From positions 1 through 43,071 of the forward strand of contig JBFKOW010000006.1 of NCBI GenBank assembly GCA_041628615.1: a DNA stretch of 43,071 nucleotides, in the 5' to 3' direction. This DNA is from JAMWZF01 sp041628615 (GTDB lineage Bacteria; Pseudomonadota; Alphaproteobacteria; Rhodobacterales; Rhodobacteraceae). Position numbers and translations under genes: made by a program. This document shows positions 1 through 8,293 of this stretch, in pieces. The notes beneath the pieces were generated by a model. The model saw only the letters and a list, made by a program, of their open reading frames with translations. It made no database searches and was not told the origin of the DNA. Numbering within the stretch: position 1 is the first letter of the stretch; each line of letters begins with the position of its first letter.

Positions 1-501
1 CCGAGCGCCATCAGGGCGGGCGGGGGGGTGACCGGCTCGGCCATGAACCGGTCCCAGCGCCGGGCCCAGCCGTCCCGACCGATGGGGCCCCGGCCGACCC
101 CGTGGTTCCGGACCTCGTGCCAGTCCACACCCTCGGCCCGGCACCATGCCGAAACCGCCCGGTCCCGCCGGTAGGTCCAGCCGTTGCCGGTCTCCTGATG
201 GGACCAGAGCGTGAAGGGCCCGAACTCGGCCCGGATCGACGCGAGAACCTCGACCATCCGGCCGGTACGGATCACCAGCGGCTGCCCGAGACGCCCGAGA
301 TCGGCGCGCAGTTCCGAGAGGCATTCGGAAACGAAGGACCACTGCCGGCCCGACATGTCGGGTTCGGCCCAGAGGTCCGGTTCGACCACGTAGAGCGGCA
401 GCACCGGCCCATGCCGCGCCGCCCCCGCGAGGGCACGGTGATCCGCCACCCGCAGGTCGCGCTTGAACCAGACCACCTGAAGGTTGCGTGTCGGTCTCAT
501 C
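1..501 (-). CDS. Cryptochrome/deoxyribodipyrimidine photolyase family protein, N-terminal part (3' end outside window)
   Basis: Reading the minus strand from an ATG at 501 gives 167 codons that stay open to the window edge. The product starts MRPTRNLQVVWFKRDLRV, the typical opening of the photolyase alpha/beta domain (VWFKRDLR, then DHRAL). Further on are LYVVEP at about residues 36-41 and WSHQETGNGWTYRRDR at about 99-114, a pattern I know from proteobacterial cryptochrome/photolyase proteins. Family members bind FAD through a C-terminal helical domain that is not visible here, and either repair UV-induced pyrimidine dimers with blue light or act as photosensors. The choice between repair enzyme and photoreceptor cannot be made from this fragment. 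It is transcribed away from the rest of the window. Confidence 0.85.
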
Positions 502-591
502 CCGGCGTGATCTAGTCCGCCGTTGCCGCCGGCAAATCTCCGGCATCAGAGCCACCGCACGGCGGCCGTTGCGCCCGGTCCTCCGCGGCCT

Positions 592-621
592 TTGCGCAGG
601 AGCCGGGGCCTGCGCTACAGT
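592..621 (+). promoter_or_regulatory. Candidate sigma70-type promoter
   Basis: TTGCGC at 592-597 and TACAGT at 616-621 are separated by 18 bases, a fair match to a housekeeping -35/-10 pair. It lies 35 bases upstream of the ATG at 656 and would serve the small ORF and the DUF6165 gene. This is a pattern match only. Confidence 0.3.
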
Positions 622-655
622 CCTGCCGGGGCGGCGATCACGGAAGGAGCCCGGC

Positions 656-898
656 ATGTCACAAGCGGACCCCCTGTCCCCGGCGATGCCGGTTCCGCCC
701 GTGTACCGGGACGGGTGTGCCATCATGGAGCATTCTCGTTCCCGGCCGCTCCCGTCTATACAGGGACGAAGGACGGGGCGTGCCGCGCCGCTGGTTGACG
801 TGGCGCGGTGGGGAAGACCGACTCCGAAACGGGGGACCGTCCCCGGCGAGGTGCGCCGCGCACCGGATGCCTGGCTGGAGGCACGGGCCCATGAATGA
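656..898 (+). CDS. Possible small hypothetical protein, 80 aa
   Basis: This open frame starts at ATG 656, six bases after a strong AAGGAG ribosome-binding site (644-649), and runs to a TGA at 896-898. The product begins MSQADPLSPAMPV, is rich in Pro and Arg, and has no motif, membrane segment or signal peptide that I recognise. It overlaps the start of the DUF6165 gene (ATG 891) by 8 bases, as translationally coupled genes do. The good ribosome-binding site and the promoter-like sequence upstream argue for translation; the composition argues for a chance frame in GC-rich DNA. It may be a leader ORF. I know of no homologue. Confidence 0.3.
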   Translation: MSQADPLSPAMPVPPVYRDGCAIMEHSRSRPLPSIQGRRTGRAAPLVDVARWGRPTPKRGTVPGEVRRAPDAWLEARAHE

Positions 899-1286
899 CG
901 TCTTGATGCCGGTTTCGCCCGGCGAATTCATCGACAGGCTGACCATCCTGCGGGTTCGGAGCGAGCGGACCGAAGACCCGGTCTGCCGGGCCAACCTGCG
1001 CTATCAGCTCGCGCGGCTCGAGGCGATCGCGCAGGATCACCTTCCGGACCTGCCTGCCCTGGACGCGCTGCGCGACCAGCTTCTCGAGATCAACGGCGAC
1101 CTCATGCAGGTACAAGAGGACATCCGCGCCCTCGAGCGTCGCGGGGATTTCGGCAATGGCTTCATCGGTCTCGCGCGCGCCATCTGCATCACCGACGACC
1201 GGCGCGCAGAGGTGAAGCAGCAGATCAACGCGCTTCTGGGATCGTCCCAGATCGTCGAGAGGTTCCATGCCGGCGAGGGGTCCTGA
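891..1286 (+). CDS. DUF6165 family protein
   Basis: The 131-residue product begins MNDVLMPVSPGEFIDRLTIL and continues with the helical pattern YQLARLEAIA, LLEINGDLMQVQEDIRALE and AICITDDRRAEVKQQIN. I recognise this as the DUF6165 family, small soluble all-helical proteins of unknown function that are widespread in proteobacteria. The open frame extends upstream to about 717, but that stretch does not look like family sequence, so the ATG at 891 is taken as the start. No strong ribosome-binding site precedes it; GGAGGC at 877-882 is a candidate. It lies upstream of motB on the same strand but 158 bases away, and nothing links it to the flagellum. Function unknown. Confidence 0.8.
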   Translation: MNDVLMPVSPGEFIDRLTILRVRSERTEDPVCRANLRYQLARLEAIAQDHLPDLPALDALRDQLLEINGDLMQVQEDIRALERRGDFGNGFIGLARAICITDDRRAEVKQQINALLGSSQIVERFHAGEGS

Positions 1287-1315
1287 CCTCCCCCGCGCCG
1301 ATGGCCACAGACGGC

Positions 1316-1347
1316 ATTAACCCTGTTATTCGGCCCGATTAACCCTG
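1316..1347 (+). promoter_or_regulatory. Repeated ATTAACCCTG half-sites upstream of motB
   Basis: The decamer ATTAACCCTG occurs at 1316-1325 and again, identically, at 1338-1347, so the repeat period is 22 bases. Each copy contains TTAA, the half-site of the CtrA box. Canonical CtrA boxes have an 11-base period (TTAA-N7-TTAA), so two half-sites at twice that spacing would sit on one face of the helix. The repeat lies 98-129 bases before the motB start. A regulatory role is inferred. Confidence 0.4.
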
Positions 1348-1444
1348 ATAGCGGGGAAGCCGGCCCGGCAGGCCGCTTCGCTGCCCCTTTTCCGCCCGGT
1401 TTCGCGTGACGACTGGAGCCAGAGAGCAGAAGGGTGGCACGGGC

Positions 1445-2278
1445 ATGTCGAACCAACAACCGATCATCATCAAGCGCAAGAAGGTCGTCGTCGGCGGCGG
1501 TCACCATGGCGGTGCGTGGAAGGTCGCCTATGCCGACTTCGTCACCGCCATGATGGCCTTCTTCATGCTCATGTGGCTGCTGAACGCCACGACCGAGCAG
1601 CAGCGCAAGGGCATCGCCGACTATTTCTCGCCGACGCTGCCGGTGAACCGCATTTCCGGCGGCGGCGACGGCGCCTTCGGGGGCGACAGCATATTCTCGG
1701 AAGAGACGCTTGCCCAGAACGGAACCGGGGCCACCCGCGAGATCCCCGGTCCCAATGCTGCCGACCTCATGACGGACGTGGAAAGTGCCCCCGGGCAGGA
1801 TGCCGCGGAAGTGGCCGCGCTCGAGGCCCTCGAAGAAGTGCTGCTCGGCCGGGGTGGCGAAAGCGCCGTGGCGGAACGTGCGCTGCGCCATGTCATTACC
1901 AAGCTGACCGACGAGGGTCTGGTGATCGAGATCTTCGCCCTGCCCGGCGCCCCCCTCTTCATGGAGGACAGCGTGGAGCCCATGCCGGTGACGCGGGAAC
2001 TGGCCGCGATGTTCGCCCGGGTCTTCGCCCAGGTCCGCAACGACGTGGCGATCGCAGGTTACGTTCGTGCCCGTCCGGTGGTGATCAGCAACAATCCGGT
2101 CTGGGACCTGTCGGTTGGCCGGGGCCAGACGATCCGCAGCCTGCTCGAGACCGACGGCCTCGAACCCGCGCGGATCGCAAGGGTCACCGGGCACGCGGAC
2201 CGCTCGCCGGCCGCCCGAGACCCGCTCGCCGTGCGCAACGACCGGATCGAGATCGTCCTTCTGCGATCGGACCAGTAA
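1445..2278 (+). CDS. motB: Flagellar motor stator protein MotB
   Basis: The 277-residue product is the peptidoglycan-anchored half of the MotA/MotB proton-driven stator. A basic N-terminus (IIIKRKKVVV) is followed by one membrane helix at about 28-47 (YADFVTAMMAFFMLMWLL); Asp31 matches the conserved proton-carrying Asp of MotB. A plug and linker region follows. The last 110 or so residues form the OmpA-like peptidoglycan-binding domain, including SVGRGQTIRSLL and ARVTGHADR. The frame is open 13 codons further upstream, but the MSNQQP start fits family N-termini. motA is not adjacent (12379-13251): flgE-flgK-flgL-flgI and the fliF unit lie between them. It is probably read from the promoter region holding the ATTAACCCTG repeats. 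Confidence 0.95.
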   Translation: MSNQQPIIIKRKKVVVGGGHHGGAWKVAYADFVTAMMAFFMLMWLLNATTEQQRKGIADYFSPTLPVNRISGGGDGAFGGDSIFSEETLAQNGTGATREIPGPNAADLMTDVESAPGQDAAEVAALEALEEVLLGRGGESAVAERALRHVITKLTDEGLVIEIFALPGAPLFMEDSVEPMPVTRELAAMFARVFAQVRNDVAIAGYVRARPVVISNNPVWDLSVGRGQTIRSLLETDGLEPARIARVTGHADRSPAARDPLAVRNDRIEIVLLRSDQ

Positions 2279-2296
2279 TGGGTTGGATTTGAAACG

Positions 2297-2311
2297 TTAG
2301 GCCGCCGTTAA
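2297..2311 (+). promoter_or_regulatory. CtrA-like box upstream of flgE
   Basis: TTAG-GCCGCCG-TTAA matches the CtrA consensus TTAA-N7-TTAA with one mismatch and exact spacing. It lies 57 bases before the flgE ATG (2368) in the motB-flgE gap. CtrA is a known activator of flagellar genes in Rhodobacterales; the match here is by eye. Confidence 0.6.
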
Positions 2312-2367
2312 TCGCAAGGGCGTATCCGCGTTCCGGACTCCGAGTACCGACGCAGAAAGGCGCGCCC

Positions 2368-3672
2368 ATGACGATCTCCTCCTCCCTGAATGCGAGTGTT
2401 GCCGGTCTGTCGGCAAATGCCAGCAAGCTGGCGACGATTTCCGACAACATCGCGAACTCGTCGACCTACGGCTACAAGCGCGCGGTGACGGACTTCCACT
2501 CGATGGTGATCGAGAACGGGCAGGGCACCTACTCTGCCGGCGGGGTCCGGGTCACGACGCAAAGGCTGATCGATCAGCGCGGGTCACTCGTCACCACCAG
2601 CAACGCGACCGACCTCGCGGTCCGGGGACGCGGGCTTCTGCCGGTGACGACACAGGCGTCGATCGGCGTTTCCAACGGCGACAACCCGATGCTGCTGACG
2701 ACGACCGGGTCCTTCCGGGCCGACGAGCAGGGCTACTTGACGACCACGAGCGGACTCGTCCTAATGGGCTGGCCCGCCAACCCGGATGGAACCATCCCGA
2801 CCTTCCCGCGCGACACGCCGGACGGGCTCGAACCCGTGCGGATCAGTTCCAACCAGTTCGCGGGCGAGGCGACGACCTCGATCGAACTGGCCGCGAACCT
2901 CCCCGCCACCGCCACCACGGCCGGCGCGGACGGTGCGGCGGAAGAACTTTCGATCGAGTACTTCGACAACCTCGGCAAGTCGCAGAGCCTTTCTGTCACG
3001 TTCACCCCGACGGTGCCCGCCACCGGCGAATCCAACGAATGGACGATGACCCTGTCCGACAGCGCCTCCGGCGGCGCCATCGTCGGCGAGTACACCCTGG
3101 TCTTCGATGACACCCGCGGTTCCGGCGGAACCCTGCTCTCGGTGACCGACAACCTCGGCGGCAACCCCTACGACCCTGTGACCGGCGAGGCGAGCATCTC
3201 GGTCGCCGGAGGCCCGCTGTCCGTCAACATCGGCGCCCTGGGCACGTCCGCCGGCCTGACCCAGCTGTCGGATGCCTTCACCCCGGTCTCGATCCAGAAG
3301 AACGGCAACCCCGTCGGCAACATGACCTCAATCGAGGTCGACGCGAACGGCTACGTCAACGCCTACTTCGATACCGGGATCAACCGCGTGATCTACCAGA
3401 TTCCCCTGATCGACGTGTCGAACGTCAATGGTCTCGAGGCGCTAGACCACCAGAGCTACCGGGCCTCTCCGGACAGCGGGAACTTCTTCCTCTGGGATGC
3501 CGGCGACGGGCCGACCGGCGACATCGTGAGCTTCGCGCGCGAGGAATCCGCGACGGACGTGGCGGGCGAACTCACCCAATTGATCCAGACCCAGCGCGCC
3601 TATTCCTCGAACGCCAAGGTCATCCAGACCGTGGACGAGATGTTGCAGGAGACCACCAACATCAAGCGCTGA
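2368..3672 (+). CDS. flgE: Flagellar hook protein FlgE
   Basis: The 434-residue product polymerises outside the cell into the hook, the universal joint between rod and filament. The N-terminus SLNASVAGLSANASKLATISDNIANSSTYGYKRA has the rod/hook signature (NIANSSTYGYK, about residues 28-38). The C-terminal heptad-repeat helix LIQTQRAYSSNAKVIQTVDEMLQE (about 404-427) pairs with it in the D0 domain. The middle holds the beta-rich FlgE D1/D2 segments (SIEYFDNLGKSQSLSVTF). The start is ATG 2368. It probably heads flgE-flgK-flgL-flgI, with 33 bases to flgK, and has a CtrA-like box upstream. Its length is normal for an alphaproteobacterial hook protein. Confidence 0.95.
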   Translation: MTISSSLNASVAGLSANASKLATISDNIANSSTYGYKRAVTDFHSMVIENGQGTYSAGGVRVTTQRLIDQRGSLVTTSNATDLAVRGRGLLPVTTQASIGVSNGDNPMLLTTTGSFRADEQGYLTTTSGLVLMGWPANPDGTIPTFPRDTPDGLEPVRISSNQFAGEATTSIELAANLPATATTAGADGAAEELSIEYFDNLGKSQSLSVTFTPTVPATGESNEWTMTLSDSASGGAIVGEYTLVFDDTRGSGGTLLSVTDNLGGNPYDPVTGEASISVAGGPLSVNIGALGTSAGLTQLSDAFTPVSIQKNGNPVGNMTSIEVDANGYVNAYFDTGINRVIYQIPLIDVSNVNGLEALDHQSYRASPDSGNFFLWDAGDGPTGDIVSFAREESATDVAGELTQLIQTQRAYSSNAKVIQTVDEMLQETTNIKR

Positions 3673-3705
3673 TCTCCAGGACGACCCACCTGAAAGGAGC
3701 GGGAC

Positions 3706-5148
3706 ATGAGCATCTCGAACTCGCTGAACAACGCCCTCTCCGGCCTCACGGCGGCCTCGCGTGCCGCGGAGGTTGTCTCTTCGAACGTCGCCAACGCGAT
3801 GACCGACGGGTACGGTCGCCGCCAGCTCGATCTCTCCGCCCACCAGATCGGCGGGCGCGGGGCCGGGGTCCGGATCGACGGGGTCGCCCGCCTCGTCGAT
3901 CGGGCGATCCTGGCCGACCGGCGGATTGCGGAGTCCGCGATGGCGCGGGACGGCCGGCTGGCGGCCTCCCTCCAGCGGCTCGAGGCCCAGCTCGGCGGTA
4001 CCGGAAGCGCGCCCGGCATCCAGGACCGGATCGTGGCCTTCGAACAGGCCCTCGTGACGGCCGCCGCCGATCCCGGATCCGATGTCCGGCTCGGCGTCGT
4101 GCGGGACCGCCTGACCGAGATGGTCGCGGCTCTGAACCGGTCCAGCGCCGATGTGCAGGCGATGCGGCAGGAGGCCGACGCCGATATCGCCGCGCAGGTC
4201 GAGATGCTCAATACGTCCCTGCGCCAGGTCGAGGCGCTGAACGCCGACGTCTTCCGCGCCCGTCAGACCGGAAACGACCCGTCCGGCCTGATGGACCAGC
4301 GGCAGGTCATCATCGACCGGATCGCCGGGATCGTGCCAATCCGGGAATTGCAGCGGTCGGGCGACCGTGTCGCGCTGATGACGACGTCGGGCCAGGTCCT
4401 GCTCGACGGACCGGCTGCCGAAATCGGGTTCGTGCCGCGGGCGACGATCACCGCCGACATGACCTTTACGTCAGGCGGCCTCGGCGGCCTCACCGTCAAT
4501 GGGGACCCGGTATCGCGGGGACCGGTCGGCAAACTGTCGGGCGGCTCCCTTGGCGCAGCCTTCACCCTGCGTGACGAGACGCTCGTCTCGGCTCAGGCGG
4601 GGCTCGATCGGATCGCCGCCGACCTGATCGGCCGCTTCGAGAACCCTGCCACCGACCCGACCCTTCCGGGCGGCGTTCCCGGGCTCCTGACCGACGCCGG
4701 CGCCATGCTGGACCCGGTGGATATCGACGGCCTCGCCGGGCGGATCGCCGTCAATGCCCTCGTCGACCCGAACCTCGGCGGAGACCTCTGGCGCCTGCGC
4801 GACGGCGTCGCCGCGGCGGCCCCCGGCCCTGCCGGCCAGTCCGCACAGCTGATCCGCTGGAAGGACGGCCTCGCCGCACTCAGCCCGGACGCTTCCGGCA
4901 CGCTGCGGTCGGCCGCCGGTCATGCCGCACTTTTCGCGGCCGATATCGGCCGGCTCAGGGTTGCGGCCGAGGACGGCCTCAGTTTCTCGACGGCACGATG
5001 GGAGACCATTCGCGAAACCGAGTTGGGGCAGGGCGTCGATACCGACTTCGAGATGCAGATGCTGCTTCGGATCGAGGAAGCATACGCCGCCAACGCCAGG
5101 GTGATCGAGACCGTGAACATCCTTATCCGCACCCTGATGGAGCTGTGA
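3706..5148 (+). CDS. flgK: Flagellar hook-associated protein FlgK (HAP1)
   Basis: The 480-residue product forms the first junction layer between hook and filament. The N-terminus MSISNSLNNALSGLTAASRAAEVVSSNVANAMTDGYGRRQ carries the FlgK/rod-type signature (NVANAMTDGYGRR), and the last 40 or so residues (FEMQMLLRIEEAYAANARVIETVNILIRTLMEL) are the matching D0 helix. A strong AAGGAG ribosome-binding site (3694-3699) precedes the ATG by 6 bases. flgL follows after only 2 bases, so the two junction proteins are probably made together. Compactness (480 against roughly 550 residues in enterobacteria) reflects shorter surface-exposed domains and is ordinary for alphaproteobacteria. Confidence 0.93.
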   Translation: MSISNSLNNALSGLTAASRAAEVVSSNVANAMTDGYGRRQLDLSAHQIGGRGAGVRIDGVARLVDRAILADRRIAESAMARDGRLAASLQRLEAQLGGTGSAPGIQDRIVAFEQALVTAAADPGSDVRLGVVRDRLTEMVAALNRSSADVQAMRQEADADIAAQVEMLNTSLRQVEALNADVFRARQTGNDPSGLMDQRQVIIDRIAGIVPIRELQRSGDRVALMTTSGQVLLDGPAAEIGFVPRATITADMTFTSGGLGGLTVNGDPVSRGPVGKLSGGSLGAAFTLRDETLVSAQAGLDRIAADLIGRFENPATDPTLPGGVPGLLTDAGAMLDPVDIDGLAGRIAVNALVDPNLGGDLWRLRDGVAAAAPGPAGQSAQLIRWKDGLAALSPDASGTLRSAAGHAALFAADIGRLRVAAEDGLSFSTARWETIRETELGQGVDTDFEMQMLLRIEEAYAANARVIETVNILIRTLMEL

Positions 5149-5150
5149 CC

Positions 5151-6155
5151 ATGACCGCACCGACGATTGGCAACATGGCCCGGTTCTTCGTGACCCAGAA
5201 GCACAATGCCGCGCTGCGCGACCGGCTCGGCTCGCTGACCTCCGAGCTTTCGACCGGTCGCAAGCAGGATCTCACCCGCGCCCTCGGTTCGGACACGGCC
5301 CGGCTCTCCGAGGTCGACCGGCGGCTGTCCCTGATCAGCGCCTACCGCGGCGCCGCTGCCGAGACCGAGCAGCTGCTCGCGATGACGCAGCAACTTCTCG
5401 GCCGGATCGACAACGTGCGCGGCGAACTCGCGGGCCCGCTTGTGAACGCGGATCTGGCGGACAGCCCGTTGCAGCGCGAAGGCCTGGCCAGAGCGGCGCG
5501 GGAAGCATTCGCCGACATGGTCGGCGCCCTCAACGCTCGCGTCGCGGGGCGGTCCGCGATGGCAGGCGCCGCGACGGACGGTCCGGCGCTCGCGCCGGCA
5601 GCGGACATCATCGCCGGTATCGAAGCGGCCGTCGCCGGCGCGTCCAGCACGGCGGATGTCGAGGCGGCGCTGGAGTTCTGGTTCGACGATCCTTCCGGCG
5701 GATTTGCGACGATGGCGTATCTCGGCGACACCGGTGACCCGCTCACCCGGGGCGTTGATGACGGCGTCACGCTGACGATGCCCACCCGGGCTGACCGCGA
5801 GGAGATCCGCGAGGTCCTCAAGGCGGTGTCGATGGGGTTCGCCGGCCATGCGGCGCCAGCCTTGAGCGCGAACGATCATGTCGCCCTGTCCCGCGCCGCC
5901 GGAGTCGCGCTTGTCGGAGCAGCGGAACCGCTGGTGCACCTGCAATCGCAAGTCGGAGCCACCGAAGCCCGCGTCGCCGAGGCGCGGACCCGCCTCGAGA
6001 CCGAGGCCTCGGCACTCGGGATCTCGCGCAACGGTATGGTGAACGTCGATCCGTTCGAGACCGCGACGGCACTGCAAGAGCTGCAAACCCAACTTGAAAC
6101 CCACTATGCGCTCACGGCGCGAATGTCCCGGCTCTCCCTGACGGAGTACCTGTGA
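5151..6155 (+). CDS. flgL: Flagellar hook-associated protein FlgL (HAP3)
   Basis: The 334-residue product is the second hook-filament junction protein. It is flagellin-like: an N-terminal helical region (MARFFVTQKHNAALRDRLGSLTSELSTGRKQ, about 6-36) and a C-terminal helix (ATALQELQTQLETHYALTARMSRLSLTEYL) that would pack as in flagellin D0/D1. The family call rests on this pattern plus the position directly after flgK (2-base gap). ATG 5151 was chosen over an upstream continuation of the frame because that overlaps flgK deeply. Its stop codon shares one base with the flgI ATG (TGATG), which suggests coupled translation. Confidence 0.9.
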   Translation: MTAPTIGNMARFFVTQKHNAALRDRLGSLTSELSTGRKQDLTRALGSDTARLSEVDRRLSLISAYRGAAAETEQLLAMTQQLLGRIDNVRGELAGPLVNADLADSPLQREGLARAAREAFADMVGALNARVAGRSAMAGAATDGPALAPAADIIAGIEAAVAGASSTADVEAALEFWFDDPSGGFATMAYLGDTGDPLTRGVDDGVTLTMPTRADREEIREVLKAVSMGFAGHAAPALSANDHVALSRAAGVALVGAAEPLVHLQSQVGATEARVAEARTRLETEASALGISRNGMVNVDPFETATALQELQTQLETHYALTARMSRLSLTEYL

Positions 6156-7255
6156 TGGGTCGGGCCCTCTTTACCCTGCTGCTGTTTCTGATCGCGACCG
6201 TCTCCCAGGCAAGCCCCGTCCGGCTCAAGGACCTTGTAGAGTTCGACGGCGTGAGGACCAACGGCCTTGTCGGCTACGGACTTGTCGTGGGGCTCAACGG
6301 AACCGGGGACGGGCTGCGCAACGCGCCGTTTACCGAAGAGATCATGACGAACATCCTCGAGCGCCTCGGCGTCAACGTCACCGGAGAGCAATTCCGGCCG
6401 CGCAACGTGGCCGCGGTACTCGTGACCGCGAAACTGCCGCCCTTCGCCCGGGCCGGCAGCCCGATCGACGTGACCGTCTCGGCCATCGGCGATGCGAGTA
6501 GCCTCATGGGCGGCACCCTAATCATGACCCCCCTGAACGCGGCCGATGGCGAGATCTATGCCGTCGCACAAGGCACCGTCCTCGCCGGCGGCGTGACCGC
6601 GTCCGGCGATGCCGCGACCGTGACGCAGGGTGTTCCGACGGCAGGGATCATCCCGGGCGGCGCCACCGTCGAGCGGGAGGTGGAGTTCGATTTCGGCACC
6701 ATGGACACCCTCCGCCTGGCCTTGCGCGATCCGGATTTCACGACGGCCGCGCGGATCGAGAGCGCCGTGAACGCGACTTTCGGGCGTTCCGTCGCACTGA
6801 TGACGGACGCGGGAACCGTCGAAATCAACATCGCGGGCACCGGAAGTCGGTCGCCGGCGCATGCGCTCGGTGTGATCGAGAACATCCTCGTTCAGCCGGA
6901 GCGCCGGGCCCGGGTCGTGGTCGACCAGAGATCCGGAACCATCGTGATCGGCGCCGATGTGCGGATCAGCCGGGTCGCGGTGAGCCAGGGCAATCTGACC
7001 TTGCGGATCGAGGAAGCCCCCCTCGTCGCGCAGCCGAACCCGTTCTCGGACGGCGAGACGGTCGTTGTTCCGCGCACCCGCGCCGGCGTCGTCGAGGAGC
7101 CGGGTATCGGGCTGGCCGAACTGCGGGACGGCACATCGCTGTCCGAAGTCGTCGCGGGCCTCAACGCCCTGGGCGTCTCCCCGCGGGACATGATCGACAT
7201 TCTTCAGACCATCAAGGCCAGCGGCGCCCTCCACGCCGAGTTCGTCGTTCGATAG
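6155..7255 (+). CDS. flgI: Flagellar P-ring protein FlgI
   Basis: The 366-residue product is exported by Sec and assembles into the periplasmic P ring around the rod. The signal peptide is residues 1-18 or so (MGRALFTLLLFLIATVSQA, cleavage near SQA-SP). The mature protein opens with VRLKDLVEFDGVRTNGLVGYGLVVGLNGTGDG, the family hallmark. Other FlgI features are NVAAVLVTAKLPPFARAGSPIDVTVSAIGDA and the C-terminal SLSEVVAGLNALGVSPRDMIDILQTIK. A GTG one codon upstream (6152) could also start it; the ATG sharing a base with the flgL stop is preferred. Usually a FlgA chaperone is needed for P-ring assembly, and flgA is present at 21429-21845. It is the last gene of the flgE unit. Confidence 0.95.
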   Translation: MGRALFTLLLFLIATVSQASPVRLKDLVEFDGVRTNGLVGYGLVVGLNGTGDGLRNAPFTEEIMTNILERLGVNVTGEQFRPRNVAAVLVTAKLPPFARAGSPIDVTVSAIGDASSLMGGTLIMTPLNAADGEIYAVAQGTVLAGGVTASGDAATVTQGVPTAGIIPGGATVEREVEFDFGTMDTLRLALRDPDFTTAARIESAVNATFGRSVALMTDAGTVEINIAGTGSRSPAHALGVIENILVQPERRARVVVDQRSGTIVIGADVRISRVAVSQGNLTLRIEEAPLVAQPNPFSDGETVVVPRTRAGVVEEPGIGLAELRDGTSLSEVVAGLNALGVSPRDMIDILQTIKASGALHAEFVVR

Positions 7256-7540
7256 GCCGGTCGGTCAGGCGGCGACCCGCAACAGGTCTCCGGGCCGGCA
7301 GACCGGTCGAACGACCCGTCCCCATCGGTCGAGCGGAATGAGCTTCAGATGCGGGAGCGCCCTTCCAGGAACGCTTGGACCGCGCCGCCGAGCGGCGCCG
7401 GTTCGTTGGCGTCGCGTGGTGGCCGGCCGGTCGCGATGATCCCCTCCGCTTCACCGTCAGTGTCCCGAGGGATGCCGGTTGGCAGGACGAGCGTGGCGTT
7501 CAGGCGATCGCTTGCGGGATCCGCGTCAGGGCGGGCGGTC
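7256..7540. other. Gap between convergent flgI and fliP
   Basis: These 285 bases separate the ends of two converging genes. I see no clear hairpin with a T run for either. A minus-strand frame (7345-7572, TTG start, overlapping the fliP end by 32 bases) would give 75 residues ending AFLEGRSRI; its central part looks fairly protein-like but matches no family I know. A decayed gene fragment is possible. Confidence 0.4.
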
Positions 7541-8293
7541 TCAGAAGTAACCCTGGACCAGGCTGCTCGCAATCAGGCTCCAACCGTCGGCGATGACGAA
7601 GAAGGCCAGCTTGAACGGCAGCGAGACGATTGCAGGAGGCACCATCATCATCCCCATCGACATCAGAACCGCGGCGACAACGAGGTCGATGATCAGGAAC
7701 GGCAGGAAGATCAGGAAGCCGATCTGGAACGCCCGCTCGATCTCGCTGAGCAGGAACGACGGGACAAGCAGCGACAGCGGCGCATCGGGGGACGACGCGG
7801 CCGGAGCCGGGGAGGGCCGAAGGGCGGCGAGCCTGTCGAAGGTATCCGGGTCGATCCGGCCCGACATGAACTCGCGAAACGGGGCGACGGTGAGCGAAAA
7901 GGCCTGCTCGATCTCGATCCGGCCCTGCAGGAGAGGATCGATGCCCGCCTGCCATGCCGACACGAAAACGGGCTCCATCACGAAATAGGTCAGAAACAGC
8001 GCAAGAGACACGATCAACATGTTGGGAGGGGACTGCTGAAGGCCGATGGCCTGTCTCAGGATGGCGAGGACTGTCACGAGGAACGGAAAGCAGGTGATCG
8101 TGATCGCCAGCGCCGGCACCAGGCTGAGCACGGTGATCAGGATCAGCAGCTGGACGGATCGCGCGGTCAGCGATCCGTCGTCGCCGGGAAACAGCGGCGC
8201 GTCCTGGGCCAGCGCGGGCTCGCCCCAGACCAGCGTCGCGGCGAGCAGCAGGAATCCGAGCCGGACCGTCCTTCTATTCAAGACCGCCGACAC
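7541..8293 (-). CDS. fliP: Flagellar export gate protein FliP
   Basis: The product (250 residues from GTG 8293) is a membrane subunit of the FliP5-FliQ4-FliR1 export gate. A cleavable signal peptide (VLNRRTVRLGFLLLAATLVWGEPALAQ), characteristic of FliP, is followed by SVQLLILITVLSLVPALAITITCFPFLVTVLAILRQAIG and the C-terminal FLIFLPFLIIDLVVAAVLMSMGMMMVPPAIVSLPFKLAFFV, which are textbook FliP. The frame is open from a TTG at 8302, but that codon abuts GGAGG (8303-8307), too close for a start. GTG 8293, nine bases from GGAGG, is favoured. The first 20 bases overlap the end of fliN. It is the last gene of fliF-fliH-fliN-fliP. The usual fliO between fliN and fliP is absent. Confidence 0.95.
   Translation of the reverse strand: MSAVLNRRTVRLGFLLLAATLVWGEPALAQDAPLFPGDDGSLTARSVQLLILITVLSLVPALAITITCFPFLVTVLAILRQAIGLQQSPPNMLIVSLALFLTYFVMEPVFVSAWQAGIDPLLQGRIEIEQAFSLTVAPFREFMSGRIDPDTFDRLAALRPSPAPAASSPDAPLSLLVPSFLLSEIERAFQIGFLIFLPFLIIDLVVAAVLMSMGMMMVPPAIVSLPFKLAFFVIADGWSLIASSLVQGYF

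Noticed and set aside
1434..1450. TGGCACG before motB as a sigma54 -24 element
   Set aside because: No TTGC-type -12 element follows at the right distance, and the motif runs into the motB start codon.
2368..3672. FlgE as a possible FlgG or flagellin-like duplicate
   Set aside because: Length, the central FlgE D2-type segment and the position ahead of flgK-flgL fit the hook protein; FlgG is separately present at 21842-22627.
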